64,000 nucleotides of DNA from Paenibacillus whitsoniae (GTDB taxonomy: Bacteria > Bacillota > Bacilli > Paenibacillales > NBRC-103111): positions 80,949-144,948 of the forward strand of contig NZ_RXHU01000014.1 of NCBI RefSeq assembly GCF_003955665.1, given 5' to 3'. Positions within the stretch are counted from its first letter, which is position 1; the number at the start of each line of letters is the position of its first letter. Under the pieces are notes generated by a model that ran no database searches, was not told where the DNA came from, and was given only the letters and a program-made list of their open reading frames with translations. Shown one piece after another: positions 25,995-35,679 of this stretch. A program made the position numbers and the translations under genes.

Positions 25995-27125
25995 ATGAAA
26001 ACATATGAATGCATCATCGTAGGAGCAGGTGCGGCTGGCATTGGGATGGGGTGTGTGCTTCAGGATTTGGGCATAACCAACTTTTGCATCCTGGATCGAA
26101 GTGAGATTGGCGCTTCTTTTCTGCTGTGGCCCAAAGAAATGAGGCTGATCACCCCCTCATTTACCAGCAATGCCTATGGGATGTTAGATCTGAATGCGAT
26201 TGCACTCAGGACATCGCCTGCGTATACGCTCTGTACGGAACATCCAACAGGCGAAGAGTACGCCGAGTATTTGCAGGCCATCGCTGACTTTCGAAAACTG
26301 CCAGTACAAACAGGTGTTGATGTTGCACAAATTTATAAGAAGAAGGAAGTCTTCAAGCTCGAAACCTCTATCGGGGGTATGACCTCCCGCAATGTGATTT
26401 GGGCAGGAGGCGAGTTTCAATATCCGAATCTGTCTCCTTTTCCCGGAGCGGAATACTGTCTCCATAACAGCTTGGTTGAGGCGTGGAGACAAGTGGAAGG
26501 TGATGAACAACTCATTATTGGCGGTTATGAAAGCGGTATGGATGCCGCCATACATTTATGCCGTGCAGGCAAGAAAGTCATCGTCATCGACAACAGCGGC
26601 CGCTATACGGGAAAGGGAAGCAGTGATCCGAGTGTGGAATTGTCTCCTTATACCAAAGATCGTTTGGAAGATATCATGGAAAACGGCAATTTCTCTATGA
26701 TAAGTAAATATGAAGTGAAATGGGTAGAACCCACAGAAGAAGGCGGTTTCCTCGTGTATTGTGAAAACGAAGAGGGAACAAGTCGAATGCTGAAATCTAA
26801 CCAGCGGCCGATCTTGGCGACTGGCTTTAAAGGAAGTTTGTCAATGATTGAACACTTGTTCTTGCATGGTGATAAGGGGGAAGTACTGCTCACTGCACAA
26901 GATGAGTCAACGTTAACCCCAGGATTATTTGTGGTTGGGCCCAGTGTCACTCATGGTAATCTGCTTTTTTGTTTTATTTATAAATTCCGACAACGTTTCG
27001 GTGTCGTAGCGAAGGCTATTGCAGAGAAGTTGGGCATGGATCCTGATGCCGTCCTTGAGGATTATCGCGCACATGGCATGATGTTAAGTGATTTATCCTG
27101 CTGCGGGGAGGACTGTCAATGCTGA
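25995..27125 (+). CDS. FAD-dependent NAD(P)-disulfide-type oxidoreductase with Cys tail
   Basis: A 376-residue flavoprotein. Dinucleotide-binding motif GAGAAGIGMG near the N terminus binds FAD, and a second region (IIGGYESGMDAAIHL) likely binds NAD(P)H, as in CzcO/YpdA-like enzymes. The C terminus ends SCCGEDCQC, four Cys in nine residues, a possible metal or thiol-relay site. It overlaps the FeoB-like gene by 7 bp and is led by a Zur box. A reductase that frees or loads metal is a plausible role; the substrate is unknown. Confidence 0.82.
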   Translation: MKTYECIIVGAGAAGIGMGCVLQDLGITNFCILDRSEIGASFLLWPKEMRLITPSFTSNAYGMLDLNAIALRTSPAYTLCTEHPTGEEYAEYLQAIADFRKLPVQTGVDVAQIYKKKEVFKLETSIGGMTSRNVIWAGGEFQYPNLSPFPGAEYCLHNSLVEAWRQVEGDEQLIIGGYESGMDAAIHLCRAGKKVIVIDNSGRYTGKGSSDPSVELSPYTKDRLEDIMENGNFSMISKYEVKWVEPTEEGGFLVYCENEEGTSRMLKSNQRPILATGFKGSLSMIEHLFLHGDKGEVLLTAQDESTLTPGLFVVGPSVTHGNLLFCFIYKFRQRFGVVAKAIAEKLGMDPDAVLEDYRAHGMMLSDLSCCGEDCQC

Positions 27126-28771
27126 ACCAAGCTGAAGCCAAGGTGGAGCGCGGAAACGTCGTTCTCGTTGGCTTTGAGTCCTCGGGTAAATCCGCTTTAT
27201 TTCGCGGGTTAACGGGTTATGATACCGGAGAGGAATCGAATTTCCGGGGTTCGACAATCTTTGCTCGTAGAGGAACATGGACCTCGGAGTACGATGTGGT
27301 CGATTTGCCTGGCATTCGCTTGAGAGATGACAGCCAGACGACGCAACTAGCGTTAGCAGAAATACTAGAGTCTGATGCGATCATTCTGGTAGTTCGAGGG
27401 ACGCATGCCCAGGTAGAATTACCACTTCTCTTGGAGACGGTAAATTTTGATCGTAAAAGGGTCATGTTGTTATTAACCTTCGAAGACAAGGCAACACATG
27501 GTTTACAAATGGTAGCGGATTCCTATAGCGAACGGCTAGGCATTCCTGTGATGATAGCGGATACGCGAAATTTGCCTCCGATTCGAAAAGGAATGTTACT
27601 TCGAGCTTTTGAGCAGGCAAAGCCTATTGTCAGAAAACCTGTCTTGCTGGAAACGCCTGATTTATTGGCAAGTAAGCCGCAACAAACCTGGTTTGAGCAT
27701 CCCATATGGGGACGCCCGCTAGCGATACTTACTACTTTGTTGGTGTTTGCAGTCCCTGTTATGTTGGCTTTTTTACTTTCTCAGTGGTTGCAACCCATCG
27801 TAGACAATAATCTTATTGAACCGATAAAAGAGCTCTTAGTGAACACGCCTGCGATGCTCCAAACGATGTTGATTGGCAACTACGGCATGATTACGCTTGG
27901 TTGGTACTCCTTTCTGTGGGCATTCCCTGTTGTACTCCTGTTGGGGATCAGTATTGCCAGCTTGGAAGAGAGTGGGGTAAAAGATCGGATTACGGATGCT
28001 CTGGATGGTTGGCTTCGTTATGTTGGCCTTACCGGACGTGATCTTGTACCCGTGCTTTCCGGATATGGCTGCAATGTTGTCGCCGTCTTTCAAAGCCGAG
28101 TATGCAGCGCGTGTACGCGCAAATCCTGCGTATCCCTGATCACTTTCGGTTCTGCTTGCAGCTATCAGATCGGTGCGTCTCTATCCATCTTTGGCACTGC
28201 GGGTCATGCCGGATTGTTTGTGCCCTATCTATTTCTTCTCTTTGTTATTGGCGCTGTGCATACAAGAATTTGGAATCGCAAGCAAGGACCACTGCCTACA
28301 CCCCTGTATACAAATAAAACATTCCTGCAGAAGCCTTCCATTCGAGCTATCTTCTGGCGTGTTCGTGCCGTGACGAAGCAATTTCTCTTTCAAGCCATGC
28401 CGATCTTTCTGCTGATCTGTCTGGTATCAACTTTACTTGAGCTAACAGGTACCATGCAGCAATTGACTGCATGGGCAGGACCGGTGCTCCATATCTTTCA
28501 TTTACCTGCCGAAGCAGCTGGAGGTATTATTTTCTCTATTTTGCGTAAGGATGGCTTATTGACATTAAATCAAGATGAAGGTGCTTTTCTCCAGTCTCTA
28601 GATGCTGATCAAATTTTTGTCCTTGTATATCTAGCCTCGACATTAACAGCCTGCCTGGTTACGTTATGGACAGTTAGGAAAGAACTGGGTTGGCGATTTG
28701 CGTCCTCTTTGGCAGGAAAACAAGTGCTGACTTCTGCGTTAAGTGCATTATGCCTTGCATGGTTGATCTAA
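27119..28771 (+). CDS. FeoB-like GTPase-permease, candidate zinc transporter
   Basis: A 550-residue protein, short for FeoB (usually 650-770). It has an N-terminal G domain with G1 GFESSGKS (18-25) and G3 DLPG (62-65). The G4 NxxD position reads TFED (120-123), so guanine recognition is altered. The helical spacer domain of FeoB is missing. About eight membrane helices with two Gate-like regions follow; SGYGCNVVAVFQSR and SACSYQIG match FeoB Gate motifs and keep the Cys residues, and an extra CSACTRKSC cluster lies between. A Zur box and a COG0523 neighbour on each side point to zinc rather than iron. Confidence 0.8.
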   Translation: MLNQAEAKVERGNVVLVGFESSGKSALFRGLTGYDTGEESNFRGSTIFARRGTWTSEYDVVDLPGIRLRDDSQTTQLALAEILESDAIILVVRGTHAQVELPLLLETVNFDRKRVMLLLTFEDKATHGLQMVADSYSERLGIPVMIADTRNLPPIRKGMLLRAFEQAKPIVRKPVLLETPDLLASKPQQTWFEHPIWGRPLAILTTLLVFAVPVMLAFLLSQWLQPIVDNNLIEPIKELLVNTPAMLQTMLIGNYGMITLGWYSFLWAFPVVLLLGISIASLEESGVKDRITDALDGWLRYVGLTGRDLVPVLSGYGCNVVAVFQSRVCSACTRKSCVSLITFGSACSYQIGASLSIFGTAGHAGLFVPYLFLLFVIGAVHTRIWNRKQGPLPTPLYTNKTFLQKPSIRAIFWRVRAVTKQFLFQAMPIFLLICLVSTLLELTGTMQQLTAWAGPVLHIFHLPAEAAGGIIFSILRKDGLLTLNQDEGAFLQSLDADQIFVLVYLASTLTACLVTLWTVRKELGWRFASSLAGKQVLTSALSALCLAWLI

Positions 28772-28795
28772 TAAAAAATGGGAGCGTGAAAAACG

Positions 28796-29998
28796 ATGAA
28801 AAACGTTATAGCTGAAAATGAACGAATTCCGGTTACCGTGTTAAGCGGATATTTGGGTGCCGGCAAAACGACTGTACTTAATCATGTACTGAATAATCGC
28901 GAGGGCTTGAAGGTAGCGGTCATTGTCAATGATCTGAGTGAGGTCAATATCGATGCTGATTTGATTCGTGAAGGCGGGGGACTAAGCCGCACCGATGAAA
29001 AGCTCGTGGAAATGTCTAATGGCTGCATTTGCTGCACACTTCGCGATGATCTGCTGAAGGAAGTCGAGCGGCTGGCGCTGGAGAAGAGATTCGATTACAT
29101 TCTCATTGAATCGACCGGCGTGGGAGAACCTGTTCCTGTCGCGCAAACCTTTACGTATGTAGATGAAGAGAACGAGATCGATCTGGCGAGGCTGACTAGA
29201 CTGGATTGTATGGTAACCGTTGTTGACGCCTATCACTTCTGGCAGGACTATCATACGCGTGAAACTCTGAAGGACCGCGGACAGGAAGCAGGAAGTGATG
29301 ATGATAGAAGGGTGGTTCAGCTGCTGACAGAGCAAGTAGAGTTCTGTGATGTGCTGATTGTGAATAAATGCGATATGGTGACAGAGGCTGAGCTTAAAAA
29401 ACTGCAGAAAGCTTTAAAGGGCTTGCAACCTAGAGCTAAGCTTATCAGAACGACTCATGGTCAAGTGAATCCAAAGGAAATCCTGAACACCCACTTATTC
29501 GACTTTGAGGCGGCGAGTCAATCGGCAGGCTGGATTCAGGAGCTGCAAAAAGAGGCGCATACCCCGGAAACAGAAGAATATGGCATCTCCTCCTTTGTCT
29601 ATACGCGCAAAATTCCCTTTCATCCTGAGCGATTCTCCAAATGGTTGGCTGCATGGCCGAAATCGGTTGTTCGCTCTAAAGGGTTAGTCTGGTTGGCTAC
29701 GCGGAACAATACGGCGCTTTCCTTCAGTCAAGCTGGTGTTTCCAAACAGCTGTCACCAGCAGGTCTGTGGGTAGCTGCGTTATCGGCTGAAGAACGATTC
29801 ATGCATTTCGGAGAAGACTATCCGAAATCCCCCGATTGGGATGAGACTTGGGGAGATCGTGTGACCAAGCTTGTTTTAATCGGTATCGATATGAATCGAG
29901 ATGAAATTACGCGCACCTTGGATGAAGTGTTGTTAACAGCGGAAGAGATGAACACGAACTGGAGGGCATTCAAGGATCCATTTCCTACTTTCAAATAA
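28796..29998 (+). CDS. COG0523 GTPase, ZagA/YciC-like zinc metallochaperone (C)
   Basis: A 400-residue paralogue of gene B with the same motifs: [12 protein letters not shown] in [25 protein letters not shown]. The two differ mainly in the C-terminal third. It is the third gene of the Zur-boxed operon with the FAD enzyme and FeoB-like transporter (24 bp gap). That linkage suggests it hands metal to or from the transporter. Confidence 0.92.
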   Translation: MKNVIAENERIPVTVLSGYLGAGKTTVLNHVLNNREGLKVAVIVNDLSEVNIDADLIREGGGLSRTDEKLVEMSNGCICCTLRDDLLKEVERLALEKRFDYILIESTGVGEPVPVAQTFTYVDEENEIDLARLTRLDCMVTVVDAYHFWQDYHTRETLKDRGQEAGSDDDRRVVQLLTEQVEFCDVLIVNKCDMVTEAELKKLQKALKGLQPRAKLIRTTHGQVNPKEILNTHLFDFEAASQSAGWIQELQKEAHTPETEEYGISSFVYTRKIPFHPERFSKWLAAWPKSVVRSKGLVWLATRNNTALSFSQAGVSKQLSPAGLWVAALSAEERFMHFGEDYPKSPDWDETWGDRVTKLVLIGIDMNRDEITRTLDEVLLTAEEMNTNWRAFKDPFPTFK

Positions 29999-30020
29999 AA
30001 CGATGGTCAATTATAAATGA

Positions 30021-30071
30021 TTGACACTGGATAATTATGTATAGTATATTCTGTTTAATTGTAATTTTTAC
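30021..30071 (+). promoter_or_regulatory. Promoter and Zur box of the candidate metallophore operon
   Basis: TTGACA (30021-30026), 18 bp, TATATT (30045-30050), then Zur core GTAATTTTTAC (30061-30071) covering the expected transcript start. Bound Zur would block RNA polymerase. Confidence 0.75.
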
Positions 30072-30181
30072 AATTAAATTAATGTGGTTTATTATTAATA
30101 CTTGATGATGAGGGGAGGAAGAAAGCAAACAGCAGCACCTTAATTGAGAATGAATACTATTATTAAGTGTTGGAGGTTGTT

Positions 30182-31435
30182 ATGGCACATATTTTGATGA
30201 TTGAGAGCTGGGTGGGGGCTAGCGGTAATTTATTGCCGCCACTCCTAAAGTCAATGGGACACACGTATACTTTTGTTACTCGCAAGCCGGGGCATTATGA
30301 CAGTGGATTTGGCACAGAGAAGCATCCCGTTCTAAGATATGCCGACGCGGTTCTCGTTACGGAGACGAATGACTGTGAAGGTTTAATTGAATTCCTGCGA
30401 CCCTATCATTTTGATGGTGTTATTACAGTTTGTGACTATTACATCGAAATCGTGAGAGAAGTAGCCAAAGCGTTTCATCTCCCATCCCCTTTCCCCGATG
30501 AAGTGAAAACGGTACGTCAGAAGCATCTTATGCGACAGGCGCTTGACCGTGCTGATCTTGCAAACCCGAACTATCGGCTTGCGCATAGTTGGGAGGAAGT
30601 AGAACAGGCTGCAAATGAAATTGGTTATCCGCTTGTTGTAAAGCCTGTAGACCTTGCATCTAGCGCCTTTGTCAGCCTCATCCAAAGCGCCAAGGAATTA
30701 CAAAAAGCTTATGATGCGCTTGAAGCTTTTCCGCTTAATTTTCGAGACCAAGAGAGAGAAAGCACCTATCTTCTTGAGGCGTACATGAGTGGAGAGGAGG
30801 TCAGTGTGGAGAGTGTTTCCTATAATGGCGAGACCACAATAATCGGCATTACGGACAAATCCATTACAGGAACCCCCTACTTTATCGAAAATGGTCACAT
30901 GTTCCCGGCAAAGCTAGAAGAGGGGATGTATGAGGATGTAACGACATTTGTACGTAATGCACTTCAAGCAGTCGGCTTCGATCACGGGATAGCCCATACC
31001 GAAGTGAAGCTTACGGTCGATGGCCCTAGAATTGTTGAGATCAATCCCAGAACGGCTGGCAATTATATTGTGGAACTCATTGAACGCGTAACGGGCATAG
31101 ATTTACTCCAAGCCTTTGTTGAACTTTCTTTGGGCATAAAGCCTGCTTTAGCCAGAAAAGATAGTGGAATAATGAGTGCTGCTGCGCTGTTTCTCGTTCC
31201 CCCTCAGTGCGGTACCATTACGCACGTCCAAGGAATAGAATCTCTCGCGTCGGATGAACACATTGCCCGCTACAAGATGGAGGATTTTATCGGTAAGTCC
31301 GTTGAGACTCCCATTGATAATGCTTGCTACTTGGGCCATGTGATCACGCAAGACACGGAGGGTCATAATGCTAGGCACTATGGCGAAGAAGCGCTTAAAC
31401 GAATTATCTTGGGATTCGATCCTATAAAGGAGTGA
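30182..31435 (+). CDS. ATP-grasp carboxylate-amine ligase
   Basis: A 417-residue enzyme with the ATP-grasp fold: preATP region to about 110, ATP-binding PLVVKPVDLASS, EAYMSGEEVSVE, and metal site HTEVKLTVDGPRIVEINPRTAG. It resembles L-amino-acid ligases that join a carboxylate to an amine through an acyl phosphate. ATG 30182 has GGAGG upstream. It is first gene of the Zur-controlled operon that also encodes an SbnA-like enzyme, a methyltransferase and a metal-chelate importer. It could assemble a small peptide-like metallophore; the substrates are unknown. Confidence 0.88.
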   Translation: MAHILMIESWVGASGNLLPPLLKSMGHTYTFVTRKPGHYDSGFGTEKHPVLRYADAVLVTETNDCEGLIEFLRPYHFDGVITVCDYYIEIVREVAKAFHLPSPFPDEVKTVRQKHLMRQALDRADLANPNYRLAHSWEEVEQAANEIGYPLVVKPVDLASSAFVSLIQSAKELQKAYDALEAFPLNFRDQERESTYLLEAYMSGEEVSVESVSYNGETTIIGITDKSITGTPYFIENGHMFPAKLEEGMYEDVTTFVRNALQAVGFDHGIAHTEVKLTVDGPRIVEINPRTAGNYIVELIERVTGIDLLQAFVELSLGIKPALARKDSGIMSAAALFLVPPQCGTITHVQGIESLASDEHIARYKMEDFIGKSVETPIDNACYLGHVITQDTEGHNARHYGEEALKRIILGFDPIKE

Positions 31436-32280
31436 TTAATCTGCAAACGCAAGCTCCATTGGCCGTAATAAATTTACGAGAAGCTATACTAGAGGGTAAG
31501 CTTGGCCCCAAGCCTGATACATTGCCGGTAACCGGATCCTCCTATATTTACCAGACTACACAGTTTCCATCCTCTACGACCAAATATCACAATTATTATT
31601 TACTGCTAAGAGTAGAATCTTATTTCGGAGCCTGCTCGCATACCTCCGCCCAGTTGAATATGGAAGTAGCAGCTGAGTTTTCAGGGCTTTTCCTAGATGC
31701 TGTTTTGCAAGATGAGAGGCTGCCCGCACAAATTGCAGCGATGGATGCGTACTTGGGCGTCATTTATCCACACATAACGAATTGCACGAAGGTGGTTGAG
31801 CTTTCGGCGGGAACTCCTATTCATAAAGCCAAACAGCGTGATGCGCTAATTGCGCAGGTTGCTGATATTCGGCCCTCACAAAAAGTTGCGCTTATAGGTG
31901 TGGTCAACCCCTTGGTAGAAGCTATTCAGGAACGAGGGGGAATCTGTTTGCCTTGTGATCTGCAGATGGAAAAGACACAAGCAGGACACGTTGTTGAGAA
32001 GGATATGAACATCGTGCTGGATCAGGCCGACAGTGTCATTTGCACAGCGATGACGTTAAGCAATGGCACGTTTGACCTTATCCTTGAGCGTGTCAGAGAA
32101 AGGCAGATCCCATTGACCGTCTATGCCCAAACGGGAAGTGCCGTGGTAGCTCAATTCATGAATAATGGCGTGACGGCGCTAATTGCTGAACCGTTCCCCT
32201 TCACGCAGTTCAGCGGCTCATCTTCTCAGCTCTATTGTTACACCAGCAACAATGGAAAGGAAGAAACGGATGAATATTAA
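31432..32280 (+). CDS. DUF364-like putative heavy-metal chelation protein (PF04016 type)
   Basis: A 282-residue protein. Residues 140-170 (SQKVALIGVVNPLVEAIQER) begin a Rossmann-like half, and SVICTAMTLSNGTFDLILE matches the family's central motif. The N-terminal half resembles an enolase-N-like domain with a central ESYFGACSHTSA stretch. The family is annotated as putative heavy-metal chelation, but its reaction is not known to me. The GTG start overlaps the ATP-grasp stop; a CTG at 31441 is better spaced from AAAGGAG but rare. It is coupled to the ligase and methyltransferase genes. Confidence 0.72.
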   Translation: MINLQTQAPLAVINLREAILEGKLGPKPDTLPVTGSSYIYQTTQFPSSTTKYHNYYLLLRVESYFGACSHTSAQLNMEVAAEFSGLFLDAVLQDERLPAQIAAMDAYLGVIYPHITNCTKVVELSAGTPIHKAKQRDALIAQVADIRPSQKVALIGVVNPLVEAIQERGGICLPCDLQMEKTQAGHVVEKDMNIVLDQADSVICTAMTLSNGTFDLILERVRERQIPLTVYAQTGSAVVAQFMNNGVTALIAEPFPFTQFSGSSSQLYCYTSNNGKEETDEY

Positions 32281-33067
32281 AACGGATACCGATAACTTCT
32301 TACATACGAATCCTTCGCTTTACCTGGTATTTAACGGGGAGCATGACCAAAGTATGGCCCAATTTATACATAAGCTTTTGATTGAATATAAGGTAGGGAA
32401 GAGAGTGCTGGATATCGGTTCAGGACCTGGGCGCGAGGTGGCGTATCTGAATCGTGCCGGTTATGAGGCAGTGGGACTGGATAACTCTGAAGAGATGCTT
32501 TCCTGGGCAAAAGATCACTATCCTGACCTGATCTTCGTCTATGGGAATCAGTCTGACTTTTCACTTAAGCAACAGTTTGACGCTCTTTATTGCGTGGGAA
32601 GCACGTTTTTGTACAATTTCACCAACGAGGAAGTCCTCGCAAGTTTACAGTGTTTTCGCAAGCATCTTCATACAGGGGGATTGCTGTACCTGGATATGCG
32701 AAATGCCGCCTTCTTCCTGACCCCAGAGGGGCAGCGATGGTTGACCGAAGATCTCGTAGAGCAGAGAAAAGTAAACGAGACTGTTGTTTCCCTGCAAACA
32801 CGCTTTAGCATCGACTTGCCGAATCAAATGCTCGAGCGGGATTATCGCTGGACCATCGAAGGCCAACCCCCTATTGTCGAACATCTGAGACATCGTCTTC
32901 TATTCCCTCAAGAATTAGTACAATATCTCACGTCAAGCGGTTTCCGCCTTCTGCAGCTATTTGATAAACCGGCCCCCCATATTGACACCTATGATCCGGA
33001 AAGTCCTTTCATTTATAGCCAAAGCTTGCGAGGAAGACGTATGCAGGTCATTGCACAAGCAATCTAG
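32270..33067 (+). CDS. SAM-dependent methyltransferase of the candidate metallophore operon
   Basis: A 265-residue class I methyltransferase with SAM motif I VLDIGSGPGREVAYL, the acidic residue in VGLDNSEEM, and motif III-like GGLLYLDMR. ATG 32270 has AAAGGAAG upstream and overlaps the DUF364 gene by 11 bp. SAM enzymes in metallophore pathways either methylate or donate an aminobutyrate group. This fold suggests methylation, not nicotianamine-synthase chemistry. Confidence 0.85.
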   Translation: MNIKTDTDNFLHTNPSLYLVFNGEHDQSMAQFIHKLLIEYKVGKRVLDIGSGPGREVAYLNRAGYEAVGLDNSEEMLSWAKDHYPDLIFVYGNQSDFSLKQQFDALYCVGSTFLYNFTNEEVLASLQCFRKHLHTGGLLYLDMRNAAFFLTPEGQRWLTEDLVEQRKVNETVVSLQTRFSIDLPNQMLERDYRWTIEGQPPIVEHLRHRLLFPQELVQYLTSSGFRLLQLFDKPAPHIDTYDPESPFIYSQSLRGRRMQVIAQAI

Positions 33068-33117
33068 GAGGAACATAAAAATTATACGTTATGGACAAAG
33101 GAGTTTGTGAGACGACG

Positions 33118-34698
33118 ATGAAAAAGCTATTATTAATCCTTTCTGTAGGTGCAATCATGACAGTAATGGGGTGCACGAATAAAACGGGTACACCAAGCGG
33201 CACGGCAACCAGTACAGCATCTAGTACGGCAATCAGCACGACTGACCCAGCAAAGAATAAAGAGCTCACTGTGGCATCGCAAGACATTGCCGCAAGCTTG
33301 GACCCAGTAAAGCCGCTTACGTCCAGCTATTTAAGAGGCATAGGGGCCGGTGAAGCACTGTTTAGAGTAAACCCGAAGGGAGCGATCGAACCCTCTCTGG
33401 CAGAAAGCGCAAAAGAAATCGATCCGACGACATGGGAAATTAAATTAAGACCCAAAGCGAGCTTCTGGAGTGGAAAAGCCATTGATGCCGCTGCCGTGAT
33501 CGCCTCGCTGGAACGCTCGAGATCCCTGGATCTGACGGCGAAGCCTTACTTGGACGACTTAACCTTCTCGAAGGTCGACGATTTCACGATCGGTGTGAAG
33601 ACCAAGCGCAGCCATCTGCAAGTGCCGCTGAATCTTTCTTACTATCAGACCATGATTGTTAATGCCGATGCCAAACAGGATGCTGTAGATACGATGGATC
33701 TTTCCGGTATGTATAAAGTGGTTGAATTTGTCCCTAAACAAAAAATGGTGCTGGAACTGAATAAAAACTATTGGGGGAAAGCGCCCGTCATCCCAAGGAT
33801 TGTCTATCAAGCGATCAGCGATGAGCAAACGAGGGTGCTGTCCGCATTAAGTGGAAAAAGCCAGGTGGTCTTAAATATACCAGCAACAAGCTTGGCTCAA
33901 TTCAAAGATAATAAAGAGGTCAGGTTATCGGCTACGCCGGCGGCTAATACGCAAACGATTTATTTGAATCTGAACAAACCTCAGTTCGCCGATGTGAAAG
34001 TCAGGCAAGCTCTATCCTGGGCGCTAGATCGAAATGAACTAGTCGTGCTTGCAGCAGAGGGGCAAAGTACACCGATTACGACATGGCTAAGCTCCAACCC
34101 TGCTTACCAAGAAGCCAGAAATGCCGTATACTCGAAGACGGACCTGGACAAAGCAGGGCAGCTGTTGGATGAGGCGGGATGGAAAAAAGGTTCGGATGGC
34201 ATCCGTACGAAGGACGGCAATCCTTTAACCCTGCGATTGATGACTTGGGGTGGCGATAAGGCTTTAGGTGAAGCTTTGCAAAGCCAATGGACCAAGATCG
34301 GAATTAAGGTTAGTGTTCAGCATGGCGACTACAGTTTAATCGAAACGGCTCGGAAATCGGGTGACTGGGACGCTTCTATTGAGGCATGGAACACGTTCGG
34401 AGATGAATACGCGCTGCTAAAAGGTCAATTTGCGCCAGAAGGAAGCGCAAACTTTGGCGGATACAAGGATGAAGAAACAAGTAAATTGCTTGCACAATTG
34501 GCCGAAGCACCGGATCAGGCTGCACGTCATGAATTGGCCCTCAAAATCAACGAGCGAGTCGCGCTGCAAGCACCTGTCATTAGTTTATTCCCGCGTCCGC
34601 AAATTTCAGCGGTAAGCAAATCGCTTCAAGGCTTCGAAGATCATTTCAGACAATATGAGAATGTTGTGAATGCCAACTTGACGATAAGCTCCAAATAG
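33118..34698 (+). CDS. Nickel/peptide-type (SBP_bac_5) substrate-binding lipoprotein
   Basis: A 526-residue lipoprotein (lipobox VMGC) with a Thr/Ser linker and the cluster C binding fold (ELTVASQDIAASLDP; PSLAESAKEIDPTTWEIKLRP; FADVKVRQALSWALDRNEL). Relatives include NikA, OppA and CntA, which bind metal chelates or peptides. It is clearly distinct from the CntA-like protein at 47 kb, lacking that protein's DDRG and DPQSTIAAF segments. Two starts are possible (33091 and 33118); the latter begins the signal peptide. It would import the chelate made by this operon. Confidence 0.88.
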   Translation: MKKLLLILSVGAIMTVMGCTNKTGTPSGTATSTASSTAISTTDPAKNKELTVASQDIAASLDPVKPLTSSYLRGIGAGEALFRVNPKGAIEPSLAESAKEIDPTTWEIKLRPKASFWSGKAIDAAAVIASLERSRSLDLTAKPYLDDLTFSKVDDFTIGVKTKRSHLQVPLNLSYYQTMIVNADAKQDAVDTMDLSGMYKVVEFVPKQKMVLELNKNYWGKAPVIPRIVYQAISDEQTRVLSALSGKSQVVLNIPATSLAQFKDNKEVRLSATPAANTQTIYLNLNKPQFADVKVRQALSWALDRNELVVLAAEGQSTPITTWLSSNPAYQEARNAVYSKTDLDKAGQLLDEAGWKKGSDGIRTKDGNPLTLRLMTWGGDKALGEALQSQWTKIGIKVSVQHGDYSLIETARKSGDWDASIEAWNTFGDEYALLKGQFAPEGSANFGGYKDEETSKLLAQLAEAPDQAARHELALKINERVALQAPVISLFPRPQISAVSKSLQGFEDHFRQYENVVNANLTISSK

Positions 34699-34710
34699 GC
34701 AGGTATCCAC

Positions 34711-35679
34711 ATGTTGAAGGTCATACTGAAAAAGTTGTTTGAAGCTTTTCTCACGTTGCTATGTGCAACGATTCTTATTTTTGCCTTGATTCGTATGGCT
34801 CCGGGCGATCCGGTGGAACTGTTTCTAGGGCATCCTGCAGAGGCGGCTTTGGATAAACAGGCCTATGAGGTCAAAGCAGCAGAGATGCGTGAGCAATTGG
34901 GGCTGGATCAGAACATGGCAGTTCAATATGCGGCATGGATTGGGCGGGTGCTGCAATTTGACTTGGGTACATCCATCCAAACAGGGGGTCAGGTTGTCGA
35001 AGAAATTGCACAAAGACTCCCGGCAACGGCCATGCTAGCCTTCGTTGCTCTACTCATTCAAGTCGTATTGGGATTGTTCTTGGGGGCAGTTTCTGCGATT
35101 AAAGCGGGGCGACCTCCCGATCATGTCATTCGTCTTGCGTGCGTGGCTATGGCTTCGATACCTGCTTTTGTCGTTGGGCTATTCCTGTTATCCTTCTTTG
35201 CCGTAACAGTGGGTGTTTATGAAATTAGCAGTGAAGTTAACGCGGGAAGACTATGGCTTCCCGCATTAACTTTAGGTTGTATGGGTGCTCCGCAATTCAT
35301 ACGAATGATGCGAGCCAATATGCTGTCCGAGTTTGGTCAAATCTACATACTCTCTGCTCAGGCCAGAGGGCTGGATCGCAAGAGGGTCGTCAGGCATGCC
35401 TTGCACAATGCGCTGCTGCCTATCATTACCATGATTGCCCTTTCCCTGACGGCGCTTCTGAGCGGCGCTGTTGTCACGGAAAGCATTTTTTCATGGCCTG
35501 GCATTGGCAAATATGCCCTTGACAGTATTTTGCTGAAAGATTATCCGGTTATTCAGGGGTATGCGTTGATTATGGTAGCGTTAGTGATCTTCATTCATTT
35601 ATTCGTTGATGTTGTTTATGCGCTGGTAGATCCTCGAATCCAACGAAAAGGAGAAGCAAGCGTTGAAGAAGTTGCGTAG
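34711..35679 (+). CDS. Nik/Opp-type ABC permease 1
   Basis: A 322-residue BPD-transporter inner-membrane protein with six membrane segments and the family's EAA-like loop (QARGLDRKRVVRHALHNALLPIITM). The N terminus has the usual LIRMAPGDPVELFLG. Its end overlaps the next permease by 17 bp. It forms the channel with permease 2. Confidence 0.9.
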   Translation: MLKVILKKLFEAFLTLLCATILIFALIRMAPGDPVELFLGHPAEAALDKQAYEVKAAEMREQLGLDQNMAVQYAAWIGRVLQFDLGTSIQTGGQVVEEIAQRLPATAMLAFVALLIQVVLGLFLGAVSAIKAGRPPDHVIRLACVAMASIPAFVVGLFLLSFFAVTVGVYEISSEVNAGRLWLPALTLGCMGAPQFIRMMRANMLSEFGQIYILSAQARGLDRKRVVRHALHNALLPIITMIALSLTALLSGAVVTESIFSWPGIGKYALDSILLKDYPVIQGYALIMVALVIFIHLFVDVVYALVDPRIQRKGEASVEEVA

